Part shown: in pieces, positions 1 through 9,292 of the stretch | How positions within the stretch are numbered: position 1 is the first letter of the stretch | How the letters are laid out: each line of letters begins with the position of its first letter | Assembly: GCA_020636005.1 (NCBI GenBank) | Contig: JACJYR010000011.1 | Location: forward strand, 107,996-171,995 | Reading direction: 5' to 3' | Origin: Lewinellaceae bacterium | GTDB taxonomy: Bacteria > Bacteroidota > Bacteroidia > Chitinophagales > Saprospiraceae | Length of the DNA stretch: 64,000 bases | Position numbers and translations under genes: made by a program | The notes under the pieces: generated by a model | Seen by the model: the letters and a program-made list of their open reading frames with translations, nothing else | Database searches by the model: none | What the model was told of the DNA's origin: nothing

Positions 1-22
1 GAGAATTATTTTTCGTCCAATC

Positions 23-3000
23 CTACGGCGTACAGCCAGTTAAAATAATTTCAAACACACCGCCCAAAATCACTTCAAAATTAGCCTGTAGCTCCGTCGA
101 GGTATTGGCACCAAAAATCACGTTGCCGCCATTTGGCACTGTACCAGTAGAGGTAACAGCATTTTGCGCCTGGTAAGTACCGCTTGTAATTGGGTTGGCA
201 TTCACAGCAAGGGTAGGAGGACAACTGGCTGCCGAAGCGACGGTGATGCAATAGTCTTCTATTTCACCATAGGAAGACACCCCACAAGGCGCCATGCCCG
301 TGTTCCAGGTCACCCTGACCCGCATCCGGGTAGAGCCAAGCGTGGCCCCGCCGGGTACAGGCACGCTCACCGTCCAGTTTTGTGCGTTGTTGGTGCCCGA
401 GCCTGTCAGGATAAATTCCTCGCCGGCATCTGTGAAATCGCCGTCTGCGTTCCAGTCGAAATAAGCCCTGCACTCGTCTCCGCTGAAGGGGTTGCCGTTG
501 GTCACGTTCAGGGTGTAGGCCGTACTCTTGTTCACCGTGGTGCTGATGCCTGTGTAATCGGTATAGTTGTCAGTGCCGTTTTGTGGGCAAGTGGAAGTAT
601 TGTTTATCGTATTGAACGTCACGTTGCTGATAAACTCATCGCCTGCACCGCAGCCCGTGGTAGCGGACGCAGCACAATAGGTATTGGAGGTGCAGGGGTT
701 GCCGCAGCCTGTGGGTGCGTTCAACACGACCGGGTTCATGCCGTAGGAGGCCATACAGGTCGGGTTGGCCTGCAGGCGCACTTTTATGGTGTAGCTGCCG
801 GCAGCCAGGCTGGAAAACGTGTTGGATGCCTGCCAGGTAGTGCCGTCGTTCACGCTGTACTCCAGCGTACCGCCGCCCGTGGCGTTCACGACGATGGTGC
901 CCGTCGGAACGGCGCAGGTCGGCTGCGTCACCGTCGGGGCGGTAACGACAGGCGGGGTGCAGCCGGCGCTATTGATAGTGATGCAGTAGTCCTCCGTTTC
1001 ACCATAACTGGCCACGCCACAGGGCGCCATGCCCGTGTTCCAGGTCACCCTGACCCGCATCCGGGTAGAGCCAAGCGTGGCCCCGCCGGGTACGGGCACG
1101 CTCACCGTCCAGTTTTGTGCGTTGTTGGTGCCCGAGCCCGTCAGGGTGAATTCCTCGCCGGCATCGGTAAAAACACCGTTTGCGTTCCAATCAAACCATG
1201 CCTTGCACTGGTCGTCAGTGAACGGCCCGCCGTTGGTCACGTTCAGGGTGTAGGAGGTGCCGGTGCTCACAGTCGTGCTGATGCCCGTGTAGTCGGTATA
1301 GCCGTCCATATCATCACCACATACGGATGTGTTGTTGATAGTTGCAAAAGTCACGTTGCTGATAAACTCATCCCCCGTGCACCCTGCCGTGGTTGCAGAG
1401 ACAGTACAATAGGTGTTACAAATGCAAGGATCATTGCTGACTGCCACCAACACGACCGGGTTCATGGCGTAAGCCGTCATACAGGTTGGGTCGGCCTGTA
1501 GGCGAACCTTTATGGTATAGTTACCGGCAGCCAGCCCGGCAAAGGTGGCGGATGCCTGCCAGGTCGTGCCGTTGTTCACGCTGTATTCCAGGGTGCCGCC
1601 GCCTGTGGCGTTCACCACGATGGTGCCCGTCGGAACGGCGCAGGTCGGCTGTGTCACCGTCGGGGCGGTGACCGCTGGTGCTGGCGGGTTCAGCACCACC
1701 GGGTTGGCGCCATAGTTGGTCATGCAGGTCGGGTTGGATTGCAGGCGCACCACGAGGGTATAGCTGCCCACTGCCAGGCCGCTGAAGGTGTTGCTCGCCT
1801 GCCAGGTCAAGCCATTGTTCACGCTGTATTCCAGGGTGCCGCCGCCCGTGGCGTTCACCACGATGGTGCCCGTGGGGTTGGCACAATTTGGCTGCGTCAC
1901 CGTCGGCGCGTTGACTGTGGGCGGGGTACAACCACCGCCGCCGGTGACGGTAAGGGGTTTGAAATTCGTACTGAACAAGACGCAACTGCCACCGGAAAGG
2001 ATCTGGGTGATAGTCTGCCCAACCCAGGTGGCGGGGTTTACAGTAGGAGGGTTTGGCCCTGCCCCACTGTAATAGGAAGCGCCGTAAATGTTATAGCTGC
2101 CAGCTCCGAGGCTGCTGAAGTTGGAAGTTGCACTGACGGCCACCACCTGGCTGTTGGTGGTGTTCACCGCTGCATAGGTGTAGCTGTACCCAGCCCCCGG
2201 GCCTGCAAGCGACGAATAAACACTGCCTGTACCGGAGAAGGTAAGGGTAGGTGTCGCATTGGCACCGGATAGGGTCCATACGACTACTTTATAGGCCGTG
2301 CAGGCCGTCAAGGTTACTGTTGCACTGCTACCCCAGGCGATGGCGTCCCAGGCATTGGAGCCGAGGAAAGTTCCGGCGCAGGGCATCGCAGGGTTATACC
2401 CCGCTGCCGTGAATACCGAAAACATGATTTGGCCACCACCCGGATTGGTAATGGTATAGCTGCCGCCGGAAGAAACGGCGAAGTCCAGGGTGGCATATTT
2501 TTCACTCCCCCAGGCAGTCTGGCAGGTAGTACCTCCCTGCACGGTGGCGTTGGCCAAAGGCCCGGTCGGGCTGCCCGCCGTGATGCTGAAAGTGTTTTGG
2601 GAAATAGCGCTGCCATAGTAATTGCTAAGACCGAGGTTAAGCCCCGGATCCCCTGTTGGCAAGGTCATGGTACCTGTCGGGCAAATATTGGAAAAAGCAG
2701 AATTGCAGGAAGAAGTGACCGTGAAGTTGGCGTTTGAAATATCAAAAAACACCACGCACAGGTTGTCGGCACATTCCACCATAACCCTTGCGGCGGTTGA
2801 ATTGGCCACCCCGGCAGGGAGTGTCACGCTCTGGCTGCCATCGTTGGGCGTATTGGCCAGCAGGGTGTAGGGGAAGGTCAAACCACCGTCAACGGACAGC
2901 TTGATGTTGACATTGGTACAAAAAGCATTTGTCCCGTTCATGTCCCAGGTAACGGTGGTGTTGCCGCCTGCGGCAATGGTTTCGCCGCCATTGGGGGCGG

Positions 3001-4708
3001 TGACGGAAAAAGGCCCGCTCGCACTGACGGTGACTGCCAGCGGCGAGCAATGGATGCCGCCGCCGCCCACTCTCCAGTCGCGCCCCGTGAGGCGGAAGTT
3101 GAGCGTCCGGGCTACGGAGGGGAGTGGCTCGAAGTCGGCGGCATAGTTGTTGGCCGCTACCAGGCTCATGATCGGAAAAGTCCGCGTGGGCGACGTGGTG
3201 GGCGGGTAGCTCCTGAAAAGGGGCGCTATGGAACTGGCCGCCGCCGTGGCGCCGATAAAGCCCTGGGTGGGTGTCACGCCGGCACCGTCTTCGTCATATT
3301 GTTCCCAGGAATAGTAAATCTGGTCGCCGTTGGCATCCGTGCCAGAGCCGGTCAGGCGGAACGGTGTGCTCTTCGGGATGGTATAAGCACCACCACAGGG
3401 ATTGGCGTTGACCACCGGCGGCATGTTGCCGGTGGGGGTGCCGTCGTGGCAGTTGACGCTGTTCATGTAGTTGACGGCCTTTTCGAGGCTGTTGGCATGG
3501 AAATAATCATCGGCAGTGCCCCCATCGGGGATGTTCTGGCCGGCACCGCAAATGCCGTTGTAGGACATGAGCGAGTTGCCGCTTGCGATTTCGTAGCTGT
3601 TGCTCGCACTAATATTGGAAGTACAGTTGCTCCCCGTACCGTTGAAGGTGTGCGGCATATCGAACATGTGGCCGAACTCGTGGGCCGCCAGGCCTATCCA
3701 CCCGGCAGAAACGTTGTCGAAGCTACTGCTCCAGCCGCCTGCTTTGCCGAAACCTGTGCCCAGTGCCCAATTAGCACAAACTACCCCAAGCCCTGCCACA
3801 CCACCAGAACCCAGCTCTGCCGCCCCTTGATCCTGATCATGGAAGACGTGGCCCATATCGTAGTTGCCACCAGGGAAATTGGCCTCTACGGCCTGGGCAG
3901 CCTGTAACACCCGATCCAGGCCCGGATTGAAGGGATCGGTTGCTGGGTTGGTATAAATGAAAGGGGTCAGCAGCGTGAAATTGACCGCCAGTTCCCGCTC
4001 GTAGATGGCCTGAATCCCATTGACCGAAGAAACCACGACAGCAGAGGCAGCCGGCGTGGTGCCTCCGTTGGCGGCGTAGAATTCACCCGTGCCAACGATG
4101 GCCAGGGTGTAGGTCCGTTTGGTCGCCCCGTTGGACACGGTCATGTTTTCGGCCATGTTGTTGTCGATAATTTCAGCAACCCCGCCCACGGCATCACAAA
4201 TAAATCCCTTGGCCGACAGGTGGTTGAGCGATACTTCGTGCTGTACCGGGTTGAGCAAATCCAGGGGCCTTATCATCACCATGCCCTCATGCGCAAGGAC
4301 GACCCCGTTGAAACCATAAGGCGTGATCGAAATCCGGCCGGTGACGGAGGGGTCGTCGGCTGCCTGTACAGCGTAGGTTTTAAAGGTGGGGTACAACGCC
4401 GCGAAATCGGGCGCCATGATCGGGGATTCCACCACCCGGAATAAACGCAGGCTGCCATCGGGCATGGGCAGGTTGAGTTGCCCAGGTTTTGTGGTGGCAG
4501 CGGCCGTGGATTCCATCGGGGCTTGCTTCAACAACCCGGTCAACTGGTTGATGTCCAGCGTCACTATTTGTTTCTCTATGATGTTTGCCGATGGCAAACT
4601 CTGGCTGTTCGCCACGAGCGCATGGAAGAATAGCACAACAAATAAGCTGGCAGTTTTAAGGTTGAAGAAAGAGGTGAAAGGCAGGCTAAAAGTCTTTGCT
4701 TTTTTCAT
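23..4708 (-). CDS. Secreted reprolysin-like zinc metalloprotease with GEVED and SprB-like repeats
   Basis: A 1561-residue protein that starts at the ATG at 4708 with a signal peptide ending near VANSQ. The zinc-binding motif HEFGHMFDMPH lies at residues 343-353 (catalytic Glu 344), and a Met-turn LMSYNG has its Met near 381, as in metzincins of the M12B/reprolysin type. An Ig-like sandwich follows (about 566-668). Three nearly identical 80-residue SprB-like repeats containing TIVVNATGGGTLEYS lie at about 927-1006, 1010-1090 and 1250-1331, interleaved with two GEVED domains (about 1106-1247 and 1340-1488). The last 65 residues form the coathanger-like module ending GCTP. It is probably an extracellular or surface-bound endopeptidase. 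The repeats are also close to identical in DNA, which suggests recent internal duplication or conversion. The substrate is unknown. The protease call is firm; the repeat names are by resemblance. Confidence 0.9.
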   Translation of the reverse strand: MKKAKTFSLPFTSFFNLKTASLFVVLFFHALVANSQSLPSANIIEKQIVTLDINQLTGLLKQAPMESTAAATTKPGQLNLPMPDGSLRLFRVVESPIMAPDFAALYPTFKTYAVQAADDPSVTGRISITPYGFNGVVLAHEGMVMIRPLDLLNPVQHEVSLNHLSAKGFICDAVGGVAEIIDNNMAENMTVSNGATKRTYTLAIVGTGEFYAANGGTTPAASAVVVSSVNGIQAIYERELAVNFTLLTPFIYTNPATDPFNPGLDRVLQAAQAVEANFPGGNYDMGHVFHDQDQGAAELGSGGVAGLGVVCANWALGTGFGKAGGWSSSFDNVSAGWIGLAAHEFGHMFDMPHTFNGTGSNCTSNISASNSYEIASGNSLMSYNGICGAGQNIPDGGTADDYFHANSLEKAVNYMNSVNCHDGTPTGNMPPVVNANPCGGAYTIPKSTPFRLTGSGTDANGDQIYYSWEQYDEDGAGVTPTQGFIGATAAASSIAPLFRSYPPTTSPTRTFPIMSLVAANNYAADFEPLPSVARTLNFRLTGRDWRVGGGGIHCSPLAVTVSASGPFSVTAPNGGETIAAGGNTTVTWDMNGTNAFCTNVNIKLSVDGGLTFPYTLLANTPNDGSQSVTLPAGVANSTAARVMVECADNLCVVFFDISNANFTVTSSCNSAFSNICPTGTMTLPTGDPGLNLGLSNYYGSAISQNTFSITAGSPTGPLANATVQGGTTCQTAWGSEKYATLDFAVSSGGSYTITNPGGGQIMFSVFTAAGYNPAMPCAGTFLGSNAWDAIAWGSSATVTLTACTAYKVVVWTLSGANATPTLTFSGTGSVYSSLAGPGAGYSYTYAAVNTTNSQVVAVSATSNFSSLGAGSYNIYGASYYSGAGPNPPTVNPATWVGQTITQILSGGSCVLFSTNFKPLTVTGGGGCTPPTVNAPTVTQPNCANPTGTIVVNATGGGTLEYSVNNGLTWQASNTFSGLAVGSYTLVVRLQSNPTCMTNYGANPVVLNPPAPAVTAPTVTQPTCAVPTGTIVVNATGGGTLEYSVNNGTTWQASATFAGLAAGNYTIKVRLQADPTCMTAYAMNPVVLVAVSNDPCICNTYCTVSATTAGCTGDEFISNVTFATINNTSVCGDDMDGYTDYTGISTTVSTGTSYTLNVTNGGPFTDDQCKAWFDWNANGVFTDAGEEFTLTGSGTNNAQNWTVSVPVPGGATLGSTRMRVRVTWNTGMAPCGVASYGETEDYCITINSAGCTPPVVTAPTVTQPTCAVPTGTIVVNATGGGTLEYSVNDGTTWQASNTFSSLAAGSYTIKVRLQANPTCMASYGMNPVVLNAPTGCGNPCTSNTYCAASATTGCGAGDEFISNVTFNTINNTSTCPQNGTDNYTDYTGISTTVNKSTAYTLNVTNGNPFSGDECRAYFDWNADGDFTDAGEEFILTGSGTNNAQNWTVSVPVPGGATLGSTRMRVRVTWNTGMAPCGVSSYGEIEDYCITVASAASCPPTLAVNANPITSGTYQAQNAVTSTGTVPNGGNVIFGANTSTELQANFEVILGGVFEIILTGCTP

Positions 4709-4797
4709 ACGTTTTCATATTTTTTTTGAAGTGAAACCGGGAAAGCTACTGTTGGGTTAGCAACCCAGTATTGAATAAACAAAACGGGAGGTAAGCC

Positions 4798-4805
4798 CAA
4801 AGCTA
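4798..4805 (-). promoter_or_regulatory. Candidate Bacteroidota -7 box upstream of the metalloprotease gene
   Basis: The minus strand reads TAGCTTTG, an exact match to the TAnnTTTG consensus, about 90 bp upstream of the ATG at 4708. No clear -33 TTTG element stands at the usual distance, so this is a weak prediction. The rest of 4709-4994 shows nothing else of note. Confidence 0.3.
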
Positions 4806-4994
4806 ACAGAAAATAAATATTTGCCCGGTTTTTAAATTTTATTTGTGCTAAAATATTCCTGCCGCATTTGCCAGCGTACCGCGCCTGGTTGCCCTGCCAT
4901 CCCAGTCGCGGTAACGAACCTTTATTACCCGGCAGGGGCCGGCCCTTGCAAGAGTTCCAACCTTCTTTCGTTCATTCTCCCAAATGAAACACCC

Positions 4995-7952
4995 TCACTG
5001 GCACCCTGTGCTGTCCGTTGTTAGCGTAGCGCCCTGCTCCAGTTCAAAAGTGGGCAGCAAGGTGATGTTCGGCGCTGAAAGTGTGACATTGGAGCCGGCA
5101 GCGATTTTTCCGGAGAGATAAATAGCGCCGCTCGCAGAATAAGTACCTGATGGAATAGGATCCTGATCCAGCGTCAAATCATCAGGGCAGAAGGTGACAG
5201 TAGGGTCGTAGCTTTCCGACACTACCGATTCGACGACGCAGATATATTCCGAACCGCCCAAATCTTTCAGGTAGGAAAAGCCACCTGGCAGCGGAGTCAC
5301 CCATTCCGTACAACCGTGGCGCATACCGCCTTTCTTCCGCTGGTTGGTGTCGTCTTTAAAATACAGCTTGCGCACACCGCCCACGACTTCCACGCCGGTG
5401 GCAGTGACCCAATGCCCGCCCTGGCGGACGCCGTTTTCGTCGTAATAACCAAACTCAACCTCCACGTCCTCGCCGTTTTCCATTTCCTGCACCAGCCATT
5501 CCCATTGCGGCTTGGCAAAGGGCGAGGCGTTTTGGTTGTCGGCGGAATGCCCGTAGTGCGGGTCGGGCGAGGCGATGTCGTCGCCATTGAAATAAAAGCC
5601 CTGGAACTTGACGTGGATGGGCAGTTGGTATTTGTCAATGAACTCCAGTTTGGCTTCGACAAAATCCTTGCGGAACACCCCGCCGTTGTTGGCCCTGTTC
5701 ATCATGCCGCTCAGTTCCTTGAGTTTCTCCCGGTGGGTTTGCCCGTTGGCCGGGACGTTCGGGTTCGTGTTTTCCAGCCATTGCAGGCTGTTGGCGGCCC
5801 CCGCTGGCCCACAGGCGTTTTTGTCGCCCGCATAGCCGGGGCAGGTGACAGGGTTGTTCAGCGTAGAATCCAGATCTATATTGGGTACTTCGCAGCCCCG
5901 GTAAACGTAGGTGGTCGGCACCAGGGAATCAATGGGCTGCAGCGGCGGGAGGTAGAACGGCACGGTGGCCGGGCTGTTTTCCAACGAGCCGATGCCCACT
6001 TCGTAAGCCACCGTGTCAACAAGCACGGGGAGTTCGTAGGTAATGTCAAAAAACGAGGAGTTCCACACCACGTCGCCCACGCCTACTTGCAACTCGATGG
6101 TGTCCAACGGCCCGCCGGGGATGTAGCCCAAATCGCCCAAATCCAGCCACAGCGAAACCCTTTCGATGGTGTCCCTCGGCGGCAGCAGGACGTTCCGGGC
6201 AATCCAGACCGGGCTTCCACTGGGCAGGTTGGCGAGCACGTTCATGTACCTCGTGTCCAGGGATGGCGGGAAACCGAACTCGAAAAACGACTTATCCGCA
6301 TCGGGCACCGCGACAATCGGATCCCAGGGCACCAAATTCATCTGGAGCAGTTCGATTTTTATGTCCAACACCTCGAAGGTGATGGACGGGTCGTAGCTTT
6401 CCGACACGATGCTCTCCACCCAACAGGCGTTGTTAGGCCCATCAAAGCCCAGCAGCCGCGACCAGTCGCCGTCGGTCACCCAGTTGTGGTAGGATTGGGC
6501 AGTGCCGGTTCCGTTGGTTTGGTCGCCGTCCTGTTTGATGTAGATGCCTTTAAATTCAGTGTTTTCGCTTACTCCCGTCACGGTCACCCAATGGCCGCCA
6601 TGCCGGTTGCCCATGTTATCGTACCAACCGAACATGATTTCAACGTCCTCGCCCTTTTCCATTTCCGACTTGAGAAATTCCCAGGTAGGGGGCTTGTTCA
6701 TGGTGCTGCTGCCCTTGTTCTCGGCGGAATGGCCATAGTTGCCGTTCGGCGAGGCGAGGGTGGAATCGGTGATGAAAACACTTTGGTATTTGACATGGAT
6801 GGGCAGCTTGTTTTCATCAATATAGCCCAACTTTCCCTGCACGAGCTGCTCGGTAGTAACCCCCTCCCCATTTCCGCGCCCCATGTGGCCGCTCAACGAT
6901 TCCATTTTTTCGCGGTGGGTCTTGCCATCGTCGGGGATGTTGGGGTTCGTGTCCTCCAGCCATTGGATACTGTTGGACGCAGCCGCCGGGCCGCAGGCGT
7001 TCCAGTCGCCGGCATAAGTCGGGGTAGGTGGGTGGGCACTGCTGTCCAGTTCGATATTGGGCACCGTACAGCCGCGGTACAGCCAGGTCAACTGTGGATT
7101 GAAATCGAATACTGGGTAGGAAAGTATAGGCGGCGGCACCTGAAGGTTTTCAGGCGGGTTGTCGCTGTTGACATCAAAATCAAAATCGCCAACCGTAATG
7201 GGTTGAAATTCGGGTATGGGGAAAGGGCCGCCCAGCGTTTGCGGATCGAGCCGCATTGTAAAATTCAATGTACTCACAGGATCCCCTTCCTCGAAGCCCA
7301 GCAGGCGCAGGTCATACCAGTAGGATATCGTTTGTGGCTCGGCAAAGGGTAGCAGTGGCAGGTTGCGCACTATCCAGTTGATTCCCGAACCATTGGGGTC
7401 GTTTGCCATGACGTTGACGAAGAGCGGGTCAACGACAGGTGGAAAGGTGATGCTGAAAATGCCAAAAGTTGAGTTCTCGATTTGATAGGGGCTGAGCATG
7501 TCCACCTGCCGCATGGCGACGGGCGGCTGCGGGATCGCATTGACGGGCTGGGCAGCCATGTTATTCGAGGGATCCTGATCCGGGCCGCCGAAAACCTGTA
7601 CCACTATCTGGTACCCACCCGCAGGATTTGGATACCACATTTCCGGCAGCGTTGATACCATCTGCACGCCACCTGGTGGGAGGAGCGGGATGCTGGTTTG
7701 AAAAAAGAAAACCTGCATGGACGCCATATCCAGTACCTGCACCTGCACCATAGTGTTCATGGCAGGCACGGCGCTTTGGTTGTCAATGGTTACTACAATC
7801 TCGGTTGTCTGATGGGCAAAGACCTGTGGGCCGGGAAAATTAATGCCTTGTACCCCGGGGTTCTGCGCCCAGGGCGAATATGTCAGGAACAGCAGCGAGA
7901 TAAGAATTTCGAGTTTCAGAAAAGGCAGAGGGAAGGATAAAGGAGTCTTCAT
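4995..7952 (-). CDS. Secreted protein with two tandem C39-like cysteine protease domains
   Basis: 985 residues from the ATG at 7952. A start 39 bp upstream is possible, but 7952 places the signal peptide (ending near YSPWAQ) at the N-terminus. After a CARDB-like beta-sandwich, the protein carries two copies of one module. Each has a Y-R-G-C-x-V-P-N-I motif, then NACGP with the presumed catalytic Cys (residues 320 and 714), then GGHWVT with the presumed catalytic His (454 and 847). This order of Cys and His is that of papain-fold C39-like peptidases. Beta-rich segments separate the modules, and the C-terminus is a coathanger-like module ending GCQ. Both copies keep the Cys and His, so both could be active. 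An extra conserved Cys lies about 25 residues before each catalytic Cys. No transporter is fused, so a role in bacteriocin export is unlikely. Its substrate is unknown. Confidence 0.75.
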   Translation of the reverse strand: MKTPLSFPLPFLKLEILISLLFLTYSPWAQNPGVQGINFPGPQVFAHQTTEIVVTIDNQSAVPAMNTMVQVQVLDMASMQVFFFQTSIPLLPPGGVQMVSTLPEMWYPNPAGGYQIVVQVFGGPDQDPSNNMAAQPVNAIPQPPVAMRQVDMLSPYQIENSTFGIFSITFPPVVDPLFVNVMANDPNGSGINWIVRNLPLLPFAEPQTISYWYDLRLLGFEEGDPVSTLNFTMRLDPQTLGGPFPIPEFQPITVGDFDFDVNSDNPPENLQVPPPILSYPVFDFNPQLTWLYRGCTVPNIELDSSAHPPTPTYAGDWNACGPAAASNSIQWLEDTNPNIPDDGKTHREKMESLSGHMGRGNGEGVTTEQLVQGKLGYIDENKLPIHVKYQSVFITDSTLASPNGNYGHSAENKGSSTMNKPPTWEFLKSEMEKGEDVEIMFGWYDNMGNRHGGHWVTVTGVSENTEFKGIYIKQDGDQTNGTGTAQSYHNWVTDGDWSRLLGFDGPNNACWVESIVSESYDPSITFEVLDIKIELLQMNLVPWDPIVAVPDADKSFFEFGFPPSLDTRYMNVLANLPSGSPVWIARNVLLPPRDTIERVSLWLDLGDLGYIPGGPLDTIELQVGVGDVVWNSSFFDITYELPVLVDTVAYEVGIGSLENSPATVPFYLPPLQPIDSLVPTTYVYRGCEVPNIDLDSTLNNPVTCPGYAGDKNACGPAGAANSLQWLENTNPNVPANGQTHREKLKELSGMMNRANNGGVFRKDFVEAKLEFIDKYQLPIHVKFQGFYFNGDDIASPDPHYGHSADNQNASPFAKPQWEWLVQEMENGEDVEVEFGYYDENGVRQGGHWVTATGVEVVGGVRKLYFKDDTNQRKKGGMRHGCTEWVTPLPGGFSYLKDLGGSEYICVVESVVSESYDPTVTFCPDDLTLDQDPIPSGTYSASGAIYLSGKIAAGSNVTLSAPNITLLPTFELEQGATLTTDSTGCQ

Positions 7953-8318
7953 CTTGTTAAAGGTTTTAACAGGTGATGACTTTGGACGCAAGCCGCTAGA
8001 GAGGGGTCGGGTTTAATTGGAAATTTAAAGAGATATAGTTGACATGAATTTCAGACCGGGGGTCTTACGTTCAAAGTCGGATCTTTTTCGAAGTGAAACT
8101 TGTTTGGATTGGAAAGCTTTGTGCTTGAAAGCAAGCAAATGTAAGTAAACACGGCAGAATATCAGGGATTTGGCCAAAAATTTTAGGGAGGGAGGAGGAA
8201 AAATACGGAAAGGAACCCGTTTAAGATTCCGGCAGACTTTTAAGAGGGCAATGATTTTTTGAAATCATTGCCCTCTCTTCTTTGGTCTTTTTCCTATAAC
8301 AAGCTTTTCGGGGGGGGC
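7953..8318. other. Intergenic stretch with one candidate -7 box and one hairpin
   Basis: 366 bp between two minus-strand genes. It contains TACATTTG on the minus strand at 8136-8143, a match to the Bacteroidota -7 consensus but about 185 bp from the downstream ATG, and the hairpin at 8243-8276. No coding potential is apparent. Confidence 0.4.
8243..8276 (-). terminator. Perfect hairpin downstream of the cupredoxin gene
   Basis: The arms AGAGGGCAATGATTT and its complement form an uninterrupted stem of about 15 bp with a very small loop, 43 bp after the stop codon at 8319. The T-tract on the minus strand is weak, so it may be a terminator or an mRNA 3' end stabiliser. Confidence 0.55.
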
Positions 8319-8936
8319 TCATTTATTCTTTCCTTCCTGCCCTTGTCCGCTGAAACTACCCGGGCATGGTAGAATGACAGCATCGAAAACGCCGCTCAAC
8401 ACCACAGTGAAATCCTGCTGCAATACCACGCCCGTATCGGATGTAAAAACGACCGCGCTCCCCCCGGCGACGGTAGAATTTTGGGAGGTCAGATCGCCCA
8501 TGGACAGATAAGTGCCCCCTGGTATGGGGTTGCCCGTGACGACGAGGTTGGGGGTACAAGCAGGTGCAGCTTCCACCGTGATGGTGCCGGACATGCCTGA
8601 ACCGCCCGGCCCTCCATGAATTTCACAATAGTATGCTACCGAACCGGCACTGTTAAAAGGGAGCGTAAAAGTCCACAAGCTGCCGGAAGGATCGCCGTTG
8701 CCGCCCATATCATCGCAGCCGTCGGCGCAGCGGAAGCTGTTGTCGTCAGCTTTGACGTTGTGGAAGCCCATGCCGCTGTTGGTCCAGCGCACCGAATCCC
8801 CTTCCTGTATGGTCAGGGTGCTGGGGCTAAAGGAATTGCCATCTGTGATAATTTCATGTACAGTTTGCCCATGAAGGGCAGTAAGGCTTGTAAAGGCTGC
8901 AAACAGCAGGAGCAAAAGTGTGTCTCTGTTTTTCAT
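8319..8936 (-). CDS. Secreted cupredoxin (plastocyanin-like) with coathanger-like C-terminus
   Basis: 205 residues from the ATG at 8936, which places a signal peptide (cut near ALHGQ) at the N-terminus; a longer reading frame lacks one. Residues 25-121 form a plastocyanin/azurin-type fold. The type 1 copper ligands are visible as His59 (GFHNV), Cys104 and His107 (YYCEIH) and Met115 (GSGMSG). The order H, C, H, M is the standard one, so it is likely a blue copper electron carrier at the cell surface or in the periplasm. Two further Cys (70 and 74) lie in a DGCDD loop. The C-terminal half is the coathanger-like module, with an unusual charged tail after its last Cys. Fusion of an electron carrier to a surface-sorting module suggests an extracellular redox role, which is inference. 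Confidence 0.85.
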   Translation of the reverse strand: MKNRDTLLLLLFAAFTSLTALHGQTVHEIITDGNSFSPSTLTIQEGDSVRWTNSGMGFHNVKADDNSFRCADGCDDMGGNGDPSGSLWTFTLPFNSAGSVAYYCEIHGGPGGSGMSGTITVEAAPACTPNLVVTGNPIPGGTYLSMGDLTSQNSTVAGGSAVVFTSDTGVVLQQDFTVVLSGVFDAVILPCPGSFSGQGQEGKNK

Positions 8937-9292
8937 AAATGATAATTTGACGGAAAGGTTAGTTTGTTTCCCGTTGGTCCGATCGAAACTAATCGCCAAA
9001 AGCAAGCTTGATTGGTTCTGGCGATTTGTTTTCAACCCATAACCACTACAATGCCTATACCCGGTAGGGCTGCGTTGATTCTTGAAATTATGTTTCCAAG
9101 CAGCATTTTTAGTACCTTATGGTCTAACTTCTTTGCATTTCCGCAAGAAGTTGAAAAACACTTTTCAACTTCTTAGTTCCGGCCCTGCCTGGTTAAGGCT
9201 GAAAGCGGAGGAGAAGAACAAATTCAAGTGCCACATTGGACTTAAATCTGTCCTTGATCAGACTATAGAAAATGATATTTTACAGCCACATT
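8937..9292. other. Intergenic stretch containing one perfect hairpin
   Basis: 356 bp upstream of the cupredoxin gene. An exact 13-bp inverted repeat with a 4-base loop lies at 9145-9174 (arms AAGAAGTTGAAAA and complement), about 120 bp past the stop of the next gene. It has no T-run on either strand. No convincing gene was seen. Confidence 0.5.

Noticed and set aside
164..1501. 445-codon open frame on the plus strand
   Set aside because: Antisense to the GEVED/SprB-like repeats of the metalloprotease. Its repeats only reflect the duplicated DNA.
5316..7352. 678-codon open frame on the plus strand
   Set aside because: It is antisense to the tandem cysteine protease gene. Its composition (many Arg, Val, Gly, His) is that of a GC-bias shadow and it has no recognisable motif.
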